This document shows, piece after piece, positions 47,782 to 56,868 of a stretch of DNA of 64,000 nt. Both the position numbers and the translations under genes were made by a program. This DNA is from Pseudarthrobacter enclensis (lineage in GTDB: Bacteria > Actinomycetota > Actinomycetes > Actinomycetales > Micrococcaceae), in the NCBI RefSeq assembly GCF_030811655.1, contig NZ_JAUSRE010000015.1, forward strand, positions 51,674 to 115,673, read 5' to 3'. The notes beneath the pieces were generated by a model, which was not told the origin of the DNA, did no database searches, and saw only the letters and a program-made list of their open reading frames with translations. Position 1 is the stretch's first letter. The number at the start of each line of letters is the position of its first letter.

Positions 47782-48705
47782 TTATTTAACTCCTCCGGCG
47801 GTCAGCCCGCCTACTAGGTAACGCTGGAAAATCAGGTAAAGAATGACCACTGGTGCGGCACATACCAGCGCCGCCGCCATCATCTGGCCGTAGTAGGGAA
47901 TAGCGCCGCCTTCCTGGGAGGCGCCAAAGATCTGGAGTGCGACGGCGGCGGTCTGGCTTTCGGGGCGTGTCATCACCGAGGCAAAGAGCACGTCATTCCA
48001 GCCGAGCAGGAACGCGAAGATGCCGGAGACGACAATGCCGGGCCAGCTCAGCGGGAGGATGATCCGGAAAAGCACTCCCAGGTTGGACGCGCCGTCGATC
48101 CTTGCCGCCTCTTCCAGTTCCTTGGGAAGCCCGCGGAGGTAGGTGACCATCACCCAGGTGGAGAACGGCATGGCGAACGTCAGGTAGGTGACGAACAGCC
48201 CCCACTGGGTGCCGATCACCTGGATTCCCAGGTAGGTCGCCGCCGAGGAAAACAGGACGAAGACCGGCAGCACCATCAGGGTTCCCGGCACGGACTGCAG
48301 CGCCAGGAGGCCCCGCAGGATGCTCAGCCGCCCGCGGAAGGTGTAGCGGACCAGGACGAACGCGGTGGAGACGGACAGTGCAGCGGAGACCACTGCGGTC
48401 GCGCCGGCCACCAGGACACTGTTGGTCAGGCCGGTGGCAAGGCCGACGCTGGTCCAGATCTTCGAGTAGTTCTCGAACGTGACCGTGGACGGCCAGAACT
48501 CGCCGTTTGCCACCCCGATGTCCGAGTTCACCGAGGCCAGGAAGATGTACAGCACCGGAACCAGGACAAGTGCGCCCAGGAATACCAGGACGATAACCAA
48601 CAGGGGTCCCGGGAGGAGCCGCAGCACCTCGTGCTGGCGGTGCGAACCCGGACGGTCCACCTGGACGGTGGCCGGACCCTGCCGTGTGGCTGTGGTGGTG
48701 CTCAT
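47782..48705 (-). CDS. carbohydrate ABC transporter permease, MalG type
   Basis: This six-helix inner-membrane permease of 307 residues has the EAA cytoplasmic loop LPKELEEAARIDGASNLGVL-FRIILPLSWPG, which docks to an ATPase. It pairs with the MalF-type permease that overlaps it by four bases and with the binding protein upstream. No ATP-binding subunit is in the operon, as is common in actinobacteria that share one MsiK-type ATPase among sugar importers. Confidence 0.95.
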   Translation of the reverse strand: MSTTTATRQGPATVQVDRPGSHRQHEVLRLLPGPLLVIVLVFLGALVLVPVLYIFLASVNSDIGVANGEFWPSTVTFENYSKIWTSVGLATGLTNSVLVAGATAVVSAALSVSTAFVLVRYTFRGRLSILRGLLALQSVPGTLMVLPVFVLFSSAATYLGIQVIGTQWGLFVTYLTFAMPFSTWVMVTYLRGLPKELEEAARIDGASNLGVLFRIILPLSWPGIVVSGIFAFLLGWNDVLFASVMTRPESQTAAVALQIFGASQEGGAIPYYGQMMAAALVCAAPVVILYLIFQRYLVGGLTAGGVK

Positions 48706-49712
48706 TTCTTGCCTCCTGGTGTATCGGCGTCGTCAAGCTTGACGGCACGCAGGTAGACGAACAGCGGGATGGCGATGAGCACCAGGGAGATGAAGGCCAT
48801 GGCGGCGCTCAGGCCAAACCGGAAGCTCTGGAAGCTCGTGACGTAGGTCAGGATGGGAAGGACTTCGACGTCGGACGGGGCCGGGACGCCGAACAGCACG
48901 AATGGGAGGGTGAAGTTGTTGATGTGGTGCAGCATCCCGATCAGGAAGGCCAGCGACAGCGGGCCCTTCAGGTAAGGGAAGACCACGTACCGCAACTTGT
49001 TCCACCACAGCGCCCCGTCCAGGGCGGAGGCCTCGTGCACCTCGTGGTCCACGGACTGCAGGCCGGACAGCGCCAGCAGGTAAATGAACGGCCAGGAGGC
49101 CCAGATCTGGACCAGGACCAGCGTCCAGAAGGTCTGCGGCCCATTGAGCCACAGGCCTACGTGGATGCCGACCGTTGCCAGAGCCTCGTCCACGATTCCG
49201 CCGGGCTGGAGCATGGTCCGCCAGACCGTTGCCACCACAAAGGACGGAAGCACATAGGGGATAAGGAAGATGGAGCGTATTACTGCCCTGCCCTTGAACG
49301 CGTTCTGCGTGGCCACCGCGGCGGCGACGCCCAGGGGCAGCGTCACCACCATGGCCAGCAGCGAGTAGCTGACGCTGAGCCAGACGGCGTGGAGCAGGGG
49401 CGAGTCCGTGACTGCTTCCACGAAGTTCTCAGCGCCGATGAGCGGTGCGCTGATCCATTTCCGCAGGGTGTACTGGTCCAGGTTGAGGACGGACATGTAG
49501 ATGCCCAGCAGCAGCGGGACCACGATGATGATGATCATCAGGGCTCCGCCCGGGATCAACATCCAGAGCGGGCGGTTGCGTTCGCTCAGGCCCTTGCGGC
49601 GCGGACCGCCCTTGTGCCCGGGCTGCTGCCCGGCGTCGTCGGTATTCCGGGGCGCCCGGCTTGCGGCGGTATCCGCCGCAAGCCGGACTTCATGGGAGGC
49701 GTCGGTTGACAT
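48702..49712 (-). CDS. carbohydrate ABC transporter permease, MalF type
   Basis: This inner-membrane permease of 336 residues has six helices, starting with LWMLIPGGALMIIIIVVPLL, and the EAA-type loop VDHEVHEASALDGALWWNKL-RYVVFPYLKG. A charged N-terminal extension of about 45 residues precedes the first helix. It forms the channel together with the MalG-type partner. It lies six bases after the binding-protein gene and overlaps the next permease gene by four bases. Confidence 0.95.
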   Translation of the reverse strand: MSTDASHEVRLAADTAASRAPRNTDDAGQQPGHKGGPRRKGLSERNRPLWMLIPGGALMIIIIVVPLLLGIYMSVLNLDQYTLRKWISAPLIGAENFVEAVTDSPLLHAVWLSVSYSLLAMVVTLPLGVAAAVATQNAFKGRAVIRSIFLIPYVLPSFVVATVWRTMLQPGGIVDEALATVGIHVGLWLNGPQTFWTLVLVQIWASWPFIYLLALSGLQSVDHEVHEASALDGALWWNKLRYVVFPYLKGPLSLAFLIGMLHHINNFTLPFVLFGVPAPSDVEVLPILTYVTSFQSFRFGLSAAMAFISLVLIAIPLFVYLRAVKLDDADTPGGKK

Positions 49713-49718
49713 CAGAAC

Positions 49719-51080
49719 CTATCCTTTGGAGGCCCGGTCCAGGGAAGCCTGGCCCTTGTTCTGGGCGTCCTTGATCCTTTGGTCGAGGGCGGACTCGTCC
49801 ACCTTGCCGGCGGCCAGGTCCGGAATGGACTGCACCGTGACGTTGAGCAGGCCCAGCTGGATGTCGCCCCAGGCTCCGGTGAACGGCGTTGCCTTGGACT
49901 TGGCAGCGGCGTCTGCAACCGGCTTGAGCTTGGGATCGGTCAGGCTGGCGAGGGCCTCAGCGTTGGCAGGCAGGTCGCCGAAGATCTTCTGGTAGTTCAG
50001 CTGCTCGTCCTTGGAGGTGATGAGATTGATGTAGGCGAAGGCCAGGTCCTTCTGCTTCGAGTAGTCAGCCACCACCAGGTTGTCGCCCGAAAGGATGCTG
50101 GCGGCGGGCGCGTCGGACTTGGACTGCGTTTCACCCGGTGCGATGGTGGGCATCACGGTGTATTGGTACTTTCCGGCAACTGCCGACTTGTCCAGGGTGG
50201 GGATGGAGCTGGAGGTGGTCATCATCAGGTAACCCGCCTTGCCGCTGGCAAAGGCTGCCACGGCGTTGCTGTTGCTCCAGCCGACGGAAGCAGGGTCAAC
50301 AACCTTGTCGTTGGTCAGCCAGCCGAAGTAGGTTTCGTAGGCCTTCTTGACGGTGGGATCGTCCATCTTCAGCTTGTTGCCATCGACCAGGGGGTTTCCG
50401 GCCTGGACGGACATGGCCCAGATGAACTTCCAGGGGTCGTAGTTGTCCTTGTAGCCGGTGGCGATGCCGTAGGTGTCCCCCTTGGTCATCTTCTTGGCCT
50501 GGGCTGCCAGTTCGTCCCAGCTGGTGGCGGGCTTGTCGATGCCGGCTGCGGCCAGCAGGTCCTTGTTATAGGCCATCACGAACGGACGGCTGACGAAGGG
50601 GATGCCGGCCATGTGGTCCTTGTCCGGCCCGGAAATTCCCAAGGCGGCCTGGTTGAAGCGGTCCTTGCCGCCTACTGCCTTCCAGTCGTCATCCGACAGG
50701 GTGACGAATGCTTTGGTGGCGTAGGCCGTGGGGGTGAAGGTGGTGCCGAGTCCGTAGATGTCGGGGCCCTGGCCTGATACCACCGAGGTCTGGATCCGGG
50801 TGAGCTCGTCATTGGCCGAGGCGAAGGTTTCGAATTTCACGTCGGCCCCGGTCTGGGCCTTGAACTTGGCGGCGATATCACTCTGCCACTGCTTCTGCTG
50901 CTCGGGGTACTGGGTCTGCACGCCGACCAGGACGTTGAGGGTCTTGCCCGTACCGTCAACTTTCCCATTCGCATTGGTTGAGCCTCCGCTGCTGCCGGAG
51001 CCTCCGGATCCACAACCGGTCAGGGCGAGCGCTGCAGCCGTGACAACTGCCGCGAGCCCAGTAGTCGATTTAAACCTCAT
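49719..51080 (-). CDS. sugar-binding lipoprotein of ABC importer
   Basis: This extracellular solute-binding protein of 453 residues has a lipoprotein signal with lipobox LTGC (Cys23), a Gly/Ser linker, then the family-1 binding fold (VLVGVQTQYPEQQKQWQSDI, PFVSRPFVMAYNKDLLAAAG and KFIWAMSVQAGNPLVDGN). It captures the glycoside outside the membrane and passes it to the two permeases that follow. It is the first gene of the ten-gene operon. The divergent LacI-type regulator and its operator lie just upstream, so induction by the substrate is expected. Ligand unknown; the operon enzymes point to a hexuronate-containing sugar. Confidence 0.95.
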   Translation of the reverse strand: MRFKSTTGLAAVVTAAALALTGCGSGGSGSSGGSTNANGKVDGTGKTLNVLVGVQTQYPEQQKQWQSDIAAKFKAQTGADVKFETFASANDELTRIQTSVVSGQGPDIYGLGTTFTPTAYATKAFVTLSDDDWKAVGGKDRFNQAALGISGPDKDHMAGIPFVSRPFVMAYNKDLLAAAGIDKPATSWDELAAQAKKMTKGDTYGIATGYKDNYDPWKFIWAMSVQAGNPLVDGNKLKMDDPTVKKAYETYFGWLTNDKVVDPASVGWSNSNAVAAFASGKAGYLMMTTSSSIPTLDKSAVAGKYQYTVMPTIAPGETQSKSDAPAASILSGDNLVVADYSKQKDLAFAYINLITSKDEQLNYQKIFGDLPANAEALASLTDPKLKPVADAAAKSKATPFTGAWGDIQLGLLNVTVQSIPDLAAGKVDESALDQRIKDAQNKGQASLDRASKG

Positions 51081-51167
51081 TGTTTTTCTCCTCTAGGACA
51101 CCCACATGGCCACATCCGTCCTGTGGCGGAAATCACTGCAGGCGACTCGAAAGTCAGTCTAGGAAGA

Positions 51168-51205
51168 TGGCAACGAGAATGGCAAGCGGTTGCCAAAAAT
51201 TGCCA
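51168..51205. promoter_or_regulatory. LacI-type operator with extra half-sites
   Basis: The core TGGCAAGCGGTTGCCA (51180-51195) is a palindrome with the central CG that LacI-family proteins prefer. A further TGGCAA (51168-51173) and TTGCCA (51200-51205) flank it. It lies between the divergent binding-protein gene and the LacI gene, so it probably controls the sugar-acid operon. Confidence 0.85.
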
Positions 51206-51300
51206 AAAGTGCTCAGATTGAGTTCACCGGGCTCCGCAAACAGGTAGCCTTGGAAACCCCATTTGGCCGGTTCATCCCGGTCCGCGAGGAAGGCCCAGCG

Positions 51301-52353
51301 ATGGCAGACCCAGCAACTGAGGCGTCAGCCCCGACCGGCCTTGGTACCGGCCTTCAGCGGGACCGCCCGCCCACCATCCGCGACGTTGCCGAGCTGGCAG
51401 GGGTAGCCACCTCTACTGTTTCGCGCGCCCTGGCACGGCCGGACAGGGTGAATCCCCGCACCCGCCTGCGGATCGAAGAAGCGGCAGCCGAACTCAACTA
51501 CGTGCCCAGCTCACAGGCCCGCGGCCTCAGCTCGGGCCGGACCAATGCGGTGGCTGTCCTGGTGCCGGACATCACCAACCCGTTTTACTTCGACATCATC
51601 CGGGGCACGCAGCACCAACTCAAGGCAGCGGGCGTGACCCAGCTCCTGGTGGACACCGAGGAGTCCAGCGAGATGGAACTGGACGCGCTGCATAAAATGC
51701 GTAAATCCGCCGACGGCTTCATCCTCGCGGCGTCCCGCCTGACGGACGCGCAGCTTGCCGAAGTTTCGCAGTCACAGCCCCTGGTCACGTTCAACCGCGC
51801 TTCCACCAGCGCCCCGACGGTCATGATCGATACGCCGTCCGCCATCATCCAGGCCCTGGAGCACCTGGCCTCGCTGGGCCACCACAAGGTCTGCTACGTC
51901 GCAGGGCCGCCCACCTCCTGGTCCAACCAGATGCGGTGGAAAGTGTTCGAGGAGGACGCGACCAAACGCGGCATGGAGGTCCACCGCATTGGCCCCTACA
52001 CCCCCAAGACGACGTCGGGCGCGGCCGCGGCGGACGCAGCCGTCAGGACGGGGGCAACGGCCTGCATCGTCTTCAATGACCTGCTGGCCATTGGCATGCT
52101 CCAGCGGCTCCAGGCGCGGGGCATCCGCGTGCCCGCGGACATGAGCATCATTGGCTCGGACGACATCTTCGGCGCGGACTTCTGCAACCCACCCCTGACC
52201 ACCATCTCCAGCCCCATCGAGCAGGCAGGCAGGGTGGCCGTATCCATGCTGCTGGCCCAGCTCAATCCCCTTTCCGGAAGTGCCAGCCGGCAGCTGGCCG
52301 TGATGCCCACGCACCTGACCGTCCGGGAGTCAACTGGGCCGGCGCCACAGTAG
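51301..52353 (+). CDS. LacI-family transcriptional regulator
   Basis: This 350-residue repressor has the N-terminal LacI helix-turn-helix TIRDVAELAGVATSTVSRAL (about 23-42) with hinge EAAAELNYVPSSQARGLSSG, followed by a periplasmic-binding-fold effector domain (VAVLVPDITNPFYFDIIRGT, VVAGPPTSW-type segments and CIVFNDLLAIGMLQRL). The start at ATG 51301 follows GAGGAAGG; the open frame extends 37 codons further up, but that would overrun the operator region. It is divergent from the ten-gene hexuronate operon, which it probably represses until a sugar inducer binds. Confidence 0.93.
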   Translation: MADPATEASAPTGLGTGLQRDRPPTIRDVAELAGVATSTVSRALARPDRVNPRTRLRIEEAAAELNYVPSSQARGLSSGRTNAVAVLVPDITNPFYFDIIRGTQHQLKAAGVTQLLVDTEESSEMELDALHKMRKSADGFILAASRLTDAQLAEVSQSQPLVTFNRASTSAPTVMIDTPSAIIQALEHLASLGHHKVCYVAGPPTSWSNQMRWKVFEEDATKRGMEVHRIGPYTPKTTSGAAAADAAVRTGATACIVFNDLLAIGMLQRLQARGIRVPADMSIIGSDDIFGADFCNPPLTTISSPIEQAGRVAVSMLLAQLNPLSGSASRQLAVMPTHLTVRESTGPAPQ

Positions 52354-52422
52354 TCCAATCAGAACCAGTTCATGAGGGCGGGCCGCCGCCAGGCGCTCGT
52401 CAGGGGATCGTGAGGAGCCGGG

Positions 52423-53091
52423 CTACTCCGTACCGGCTTGCTCTGCGACGAGGACTGAGGGGACCTGGGCCCGGTCGGTGATCCAGGTTCCAAGCTCGGC
52501 GACAGTTTCTGTGGTGAGTGCATGGCCGCCGGGGTCCTTGCGGGCATGGGCGTCAGCCCCGGAGGTACCCAGGATGTAGTCCCAGGTCCGGCCCAGCAGA
52601 TCAGCCGGGATGACTGTGTCGGCGTCGCCGTGGGCCAGGAACACCGGAGCGCCGTCAAGGCGGCCGGGGGTTGTCGGAACACCGGCGTCGAACGGCAGGG
52701 TCCCGTACAGAATGGCCGTGCCGGCAAAACGTGCAGGATCAGCCAGCAGCAAACCTCCAGCGAACGCTGCACCGCCACTGAAGCCAACCAGAATCACCGG
52801 GCGCCCTGCCGGAGCCAGCGGATCAAGCCAGCCCCGGAACCATGCCATGGTTTGTTCCAAGGACCCGGCGACGGGCCGCCCGATCCCACGGTTCGCGAAC
52901 CAGGCGAACCCGCCCCCTGCCGGGATCGGCGCCCGGACAGCAGCGTAGGAGGGGCCTGCGGGAAGGTGGCTGGCCAGCCCGATGATTCCCGATTCATCCG
53001 ATCCGCGCCCGTGCAGCAGCACGATGAGTGGCTGGGCGGGGTCGTCGGCGCCTTGCCAGGCGACGGTGGGTTCAGCAAACGGAGCGTCCAT
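52423..53091 (-). CDS. alpha/beta hydrolase, phospholipase/carboxylesterase type
   Basis: This serine hydrolase of 222 residues has LIVLLHGRGSDESGIIGLA (oxyanion side), the nucleophile elbow GFSGGAAFAGG, HGDADTVIP (acid Asp) and GGHALTTET (His), giving a complete triad. The likeness is to the LysoPL/carboxylesterase group that cleaves small esters. It is followed after 47 bases, moving upstream to downstream on the minus strand from the LLM gene at 53139, so the pair may be one transcript. Substrate unknown. Confidence 0.88.
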   Translation of the reverse strand: MDAPFAEPTVAWQGADDPAQPLIVLLHGRGSDESGIIGLASHLPAGPSYAAVRAPIPAGGGFAWFANRGIGRPVAGSLEQTMAWFRGWLDPLAPAGRPVILVGFSGGAAFAGGLLLADPARFAGTAILYGTLPFDAGVPTTPGRLDGAPVFLAHGDADTVIPADLLGRTWDYILGTSGADAHARKDPGGHALTTETVAELGTWITDRAQVPSVLVAEQAGTE

Positions 53092-53138
53092 GGGTTGTCC
53101 TCAATTGACGGGGTGGAAATGGAGTGTGGCGTGTTGCG

Positions 53139-54176
53139 TCAGGCAGGCGCGGGGGCCTGGATTTCGCGGTTGACCGCAGGGATGATTTCGGTGGCGAGGA
53201 GTTCAATGGACCGGGCCGTCTCGGCGAAGGGCAGGCCGCCCAGCCCGATCTGGGCCATGTACCTGCTGGTGCCCAACGCCTCCTGGATGTTCAGCAGTTT
53301 GTCCACCACCTGCTGCGGGCTTCCCACCAGGAGGCCGCCGCCTGGCTCGGACCAGTCATCAAAGGTGGAACGCGGAAAATGGTCCACGGGCCGGGGCATG
53401 TTTTGCTCGAAGTATGCCCGGTAGTAGGGGTAGAACGTATCGCGGGCCTGCTGGGACGTAGGCGCCACGTAAAAGTGGCCCCCGGCACCCACGGGCAGTG
53501 CCGCGGCGTCGTGGCCGGCCTCGGCAGCGGTGTGCCGGTACAGCTCCACCAGGCGGCGGAACCTCTCGGGCCCGGACAGCAAGGCAACGAACAGGGGCAG
53601 GCCAAGCCGTCCGGCACGGGCAAAGCTGGCCGGCGTGCCGCCCACACCCACCCAGATGGGCAGCTTCTCCTGCAGCGGCCGCGGCGCAATGTCCATGCCG
53701 GCGATGGTCTGGGTCAATGTCCCCTGCCAGTCCAGGCTGGCGTTGTCCCGCAGCTCCAGCAGCATCCGCAGCTTTTCGTCGAAGAGGGCGTCGTAGTCCG
53801 CGGTGTCATAGCCGAAGAGCGGGTAGGACTCGATGAAGGCGCCCCGGCCCGCGATGATCTCGGCGCGGCCGCCGGAGACGAGGTCCAGGGTGGCGAACTG
53901 CTCGAAAAGCCGAACCGGGTCATGGGTGGAGAGCACCGTGACGGCAGTACTCAAGCGGAGATGGGTGGTCTCCCGGGCAACCGCGGCCAGTACGATCTCC
54001 GGGGCGGAGAGGGCAAAGTCGCGGCGGTGGTGCTCCCCGAGGCCCAGGAATCTCATTCCCGCCTGGTCGGCCAGCCTGGCCAGTTCGATGATGTCGGCCA
54101 GCCGCTGCCGGGGCGAAAGTGCGTGGCCCGCTGCGTTGCGTGACAGCTCGCCGAAGGTAAAGATTCCGAAGTCCAT
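53139..54176 (-). CDS. LLM-class flavin-dependent oxidoreductase (luciferase-like)
   Basis: This bacterial-luciferase-like monooxygenase of 345 residues uses reduced FMN or F420. Seen: MDFGIFTFGELSRNAAGHAL, LADQAGMRFLGLGEHHRRDF, LRLSTAVTVLSTHDPVRLFEQFA, GRAEIIAGRGAF and IWVGVGGTPASFARAGRLGL. It could oxidise small organics such as alkanes, aldehydes or pteridine-like cofactors. It is upstream of the hydrolase gene and separated from the 3-hydroxybenzoate genes by a strong terminator, so it is probably not part of that pathway. Confidence 0.92.
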   Translation of the reverse strand: MDFGIFTFGELSRNAAGHALSPRQRLADIIELARLADQAGMRFLGLGEHHRRDFALSAPEIVLAAVARETTHLRLSTAVTVLSTHDPVRLFEQFATLDLVSGGRAEIIAGRGAFIESYPLFGYDTADYDALFDEKLRMLLELRDNASLDWQGTLTQTIAGMDIAPRPLQEKLPIWVGVGGTPASFARAGRLGLPLFVALLSGPERFRRLVELYRHTAAEAGHDAAALPVGAGGHFYVAPTSQQARDTFYPYYRAYFEQNMPRPVDHFPRSTFDDWSEPGGGLLVGSPQQVVDKLLNIQEALGTSRYMAQIGLGGLPFAETARSIELLATEIIPAVNREIQAPAPA

Positions 54177-54217
54177 GCTTTATTGAACCTTCAACTTTCG
54201 CGCGTTATTCCCCAATA

Positions 54218-54266
54218 AAGGCGGGCGTACGACGGCGGGACCCACCCGCCGTCGTACGCCCGCCTT
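54218..54266. terminator. terminator at end of the hydroxybenzoate arm
   Basis: A perfect 22-base-pair stem with a 5-base loop (arms 54218-54239 and 54245-54266) stands 12 bases beyond the hydroxylase stop. It has no clear U-tract. Confidence 0.85.
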
Positions 54267-54278
54267 GCCTTGCGGTGC

Positions 54279-55526
54279 TTAGGCCCCGGCCAGTACCGCG
54301 CCGGCCGGAACCTCGGCGGGAGCGCCGGGCTCGTTACGGCCGTACAGCCAGTCGTTGTACTGGAAGTTGTTGTCGCCGCGGCTCTTGAACAGCATGTTCC
54401 GCAGGACGCGTGCCACGCCGTCCACGTGCCAGGACTCGCCCCAGATCCGGGCGGTGCGCTGGACGCGTGCCGTGCGGGCGGCGCGCTCCTCGTTGAAGTC
54501 GCGGAAGGCGGCTTCCCAGGCGCCGGCGTCGATGCCTTCCGGCGTGAAGACCCGGTTGCGGGCGGCATCCTGCAGCACGGCCGCGTCCTCCAGCGCCTGG
54601 CAGGCACCCTGCGCCAGGTACTGCAGCATGGGGTGGGCGGCATCGCCAATGAGTGCCATCCGGCCCGCAACCCAGTTCTCGATGGGATCGCGGTCGTACA
54701 TGGGCCAGCGGATGCCCGTGGCCAGGTTCTTCAGGGCTTCCTGCACGGCGGGCACACAGTCCTTGTACGCGGCCTGGAGTTCATCCACGCCGCCGTACTG
54801 CTCTTCGCCGCGTTCGAAAGAGGGGGACTTGAACACTGCCACGGTGTTGAGCAGCTGGCCCTTCCGGAGCGGGTACTGGACCAGGTGGCAGTTCGGGCCG
54901 AGGTAGACGATGACGTCCTCCAGGTCCGTAGCGGGGGTCTCCTCCGTGATGGGAACGGTGCCGCGGTAGGCCACGTAGGCGGAGTTCACGGGACCGTCAT
55001 TGGCGACGGTCCCGCGGAGGGTGGACTTCAGACCGTCCGCGGCCAGGATGGCGTCAGCTTCGAAGACCTCGCCCTTGGCGCTGTAGGCGCGGGCGCGGTC
55101 ACCGCCGGTTTCCACCTTCTGCACCAGGACGTCGTTCACCAGGGTGACGCCGGCCGCCTGGCAGGCCTCCAGCAGGATCCGGTGCAGGTCGCTGCGGTGG
55201 ATCACCACGTAGGGGGCGCCGTAGCGCTCCTCGAACTCGCCGCCCAAGGTCTGGCGGGTCAGTTCCTCCCCCGTGACCGCGTCGCGGAACACCAGGTGCT
55301 TGGGCTGGACGCCGATTTCCAGGGCCTTTTCCAGCAGGCCCCAGCGCTTGAGGACGCGGGAAGCGTTGGGTGCCATCTGCAGGCCCGCCCCCACTTCGCC
55401 GAAGGCCGGTGCAACTTCCACGAGGGTGACGTCGGCGCCGTTTTCGCGCAGGGCCAGCGCCCCGGCCAGCCCGGCCATCCCACCGCCCACCACGAGGACA
55501 TCGGTGGACTCTTTGACGTTAGACAT
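54279..55526 (-). CDS. FAD-dependent monooxygenase, probable 3-hydroxybenzoate 6-hydroxylase
   Basis: This single-component flavin hydroxylase of 415 residues would convert 3-hydroxybenzoate to gentisate with NADH and O2. Seen: the FAD motif VLVVGGGMAGLAGALAL, the DG motif LAADGLKSTLRG, and the second FAD-binding GDAAHPMLQYLAQGACQALE. Salicylate-type and 6-hydroxynicotinate hydroxylases share these motifs; the gentisate genes 2 kb away make 3-hydroxybenzoate (or salicylate 5-hydroxylation) the best guess. It overlaps the transporter gene by eight bases and lies on the strand opposite to the ring-cleavage genes. Confidence 0.88.
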   Translation of the reverse strand: MSNVKESTDVLVVGGGMAGLAGALALRENGADVTLVEVAPAFGEVGAGLQMAPNASRVLKRWGLLEKALEIGVQPKHLVFRDAVTGEELTRQTLGGEFEERYGAPYVVIHRSDLHRILLEACQAAGVTLVNDVLVQKVETGGDRARAYSAKGEVFEADAILAADGLKSTLRGTVANDGPVNSAYVAYRGTVPITEETPATDLEDVIVYLGPNCHLVQYPLRKGQLLNTVAVFKSPSFERGEEQYGGVDELQAAYKDCVPAVQEALKNLATGIRWPMYDRDPIENWVAGRMALIGDAAHPMLQYLAQGACQALEDAAVLQDAARNRVFTPEGIDAGAWEAAFRDFNEERAARTARVQRTARIWGESWHVDGVARVLRNMLFKSRGDNNFQYNDWLYGRNEPGAPAEVPAGAVLAGA

Positions 55527-56811
55527 TGGAAACTCCTACTGCTGTTGATTTCTTGATTTTGGCGCCGACGGCGGCGATCAGAACCGCCGCTGCGGCTGCT
55601 GCTGCCGCGAAGGCCAGGAAGTTGGAATTGACGCCCAGGCCCGCGGCGAGAAGAAGCCCGCCGGCCTGCGGAGCGGCGACGGCGCCGATCCTGCCCACGC
55701 CCAGCGCCCAGCCCAGGGCGGTGCCGCGAAGGTGTGCCGGGTAGTGGCTGGCCACTGCCGCGATGATCAGGCACTGCGTCCCGTGCGTTCCCACACCGGC
55801 GAGCACCAGCATGAGGTAGACGACGGCGACGGGCGGCCCGGTCACCAGGACCAGCAGTCCGACGGCGGCCACGGCAGCTGCCGCGATGGCCGTGGGGATG
55901 GGGCCGAACCTGGTGCCGGCCCATGCGGTGAGGACCGAGCCCGCCACTGCGCCCAGGTTGAGCGCCAGCGCGAATGTCAGCGCGGAACCGAGGTTGTAGC
56001 CGGCCATTTGCATGAGGTTGGGCAGCCAGGTCCCCAGCCCGTACCAGGCGAAGAGGGTCACCAGGGTGCCGATGGCAAACAGCAGGCTGATTCCCAGGTA
56101 AGGGGCCCGGAGCAGGGAGCCGAAGCCCGGGGATTCCTTGGCGCCGTCCCCGGCTCCGCCACTGCGTGCGGGAGCAAGGGTCTCCGGCAGGTAGCGAAGA
56201 CCCAGCGGGATCACCACCGCCAGGGCCACGATGGCCACCAGGAACATCACGGGCCAGCCAAAGACAGGAATCAGCGGGATGCCCACAAGGGCGGCGATGG
56301 AGCCGCCGATGGGCACGCCGGACATCATCAGGGTGGCGATGGTGGACCGCCACTTTTCCGGAACCAGTTCAGCCACAAGGGCATTCGCCGACGGCACCAG
56401 GCCGCCCAGGCCAATGCCTGCCAGCAGGCGAAGGCCGCCGAACACGGGTGCACTGGGAGCGAAGGCGCAAAGGATGGTGAAGACGGAGAACACCACGGCG
56501 CAGCCGATAATGGTGCGGCGCCGGCCCCAGGTATCGGACATGCGGCCGGCGAAGACCGCGCCGATCATCATGCCGACGAAAGCCATCGAGCCGATGGTTC
56601 CGGCCGTGGCCTTGGTCAGGCCCCAGCCGGTGTCACTGATGAGTGAGCCCTGGACGGTGCCGTAAACGATCAGGTCATACCCGTCGAAAACGACCAGCAG
56701 CCAGCACACCAGTACGGCGAGCACGGAACGCCGGGGAAACCCGGAACGGCCTGCGCCCGGAGCGGGGGCGGCCGTGCGCTGCGGCGCTGCAGCGGAAGTT
56801 GTGTGATTCAT
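55519..56811 (-). CDS. MFS aromatic acid:H+ symporter (AAHS type)
   Basis: This twelve-helix transporter of 430 residues for uptake of aromatic acids carries the AAHS signature FDGYDLIVYGT in helix 1, needed for proton-coupled uptake in PcaK/BenK-type proteins, and the GRMSDTWGRRR loop between helices 2 and 3. The start at ATG 56811 (MNHTTSAAAPQRTA) is chosen; the open frame upstream is a shadow of the IclR gene. It is co-transcribed with the hydroxylase. Likely substrates are 3-hydroxybenzoate or gentisate. Confidence 0.93.
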   Translation of the reverse strand: MNHTTSAAAPQRTAAPAPGAGRSGFPRRSVLAVLVCWLLVVFDGYDLIVYGTVQGSLISDTGWGLTKATAGTIGSMAFVGMMIGAVFAGRMSDTWGRRRTIIGCAVVFSVFTILCAFAPSAPVFGGLRLLAGIGLGGLVPSANALVAELVPEKWRSTIATLMMSGVPIGGSIAALVGIPLIPVFGWPVMFLVAIVALAVVIPLGLRYLPETLAPARSGGAGDGAKESPGFGSLLRAPYLGISLLFAIGTLVTLFAWYGLGTWLPNLMQMAGYNLGSALTFALALNLGAVAGSVLTAWAGTRFGPIPTAIAAAAVAAVGLLVLVTGPPVAVVYLMLVLAGVGTHGTQCLIIAAVASHYPAHLRGTALGWALGVGRIGAVAAPQAGGLLLAAGLGVNSNFLAFAAAAAAAAVLIAAVGAKIKKSTAVGVSNV

Positions 56812-56847
56812 CCCACCACTGTGCTGGCAGCCCGGGCGGCCCGCCCA

Positions 56848-56868
56848 TAATATTCTGTTATGCAGAAT
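56848..56868 (+). promoter_or_regulatory. leaderless promoter and IclR operator at the regulator start
   Basis: A -10 element TAATAT (56848-56853) ends six bases before the regulator ATG at 56860, as in leaderless actinobacterial genes. The dyad ATTCTGTTATGCAGAAT (56852-56868) overlaps both. It equals ATTCT-N7-AGAAT, close to the ATTCC-N7-GGAAT site reported for the gentisate regulator GenR of Corynebacterium glutamicum. Confidence 0.7.
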
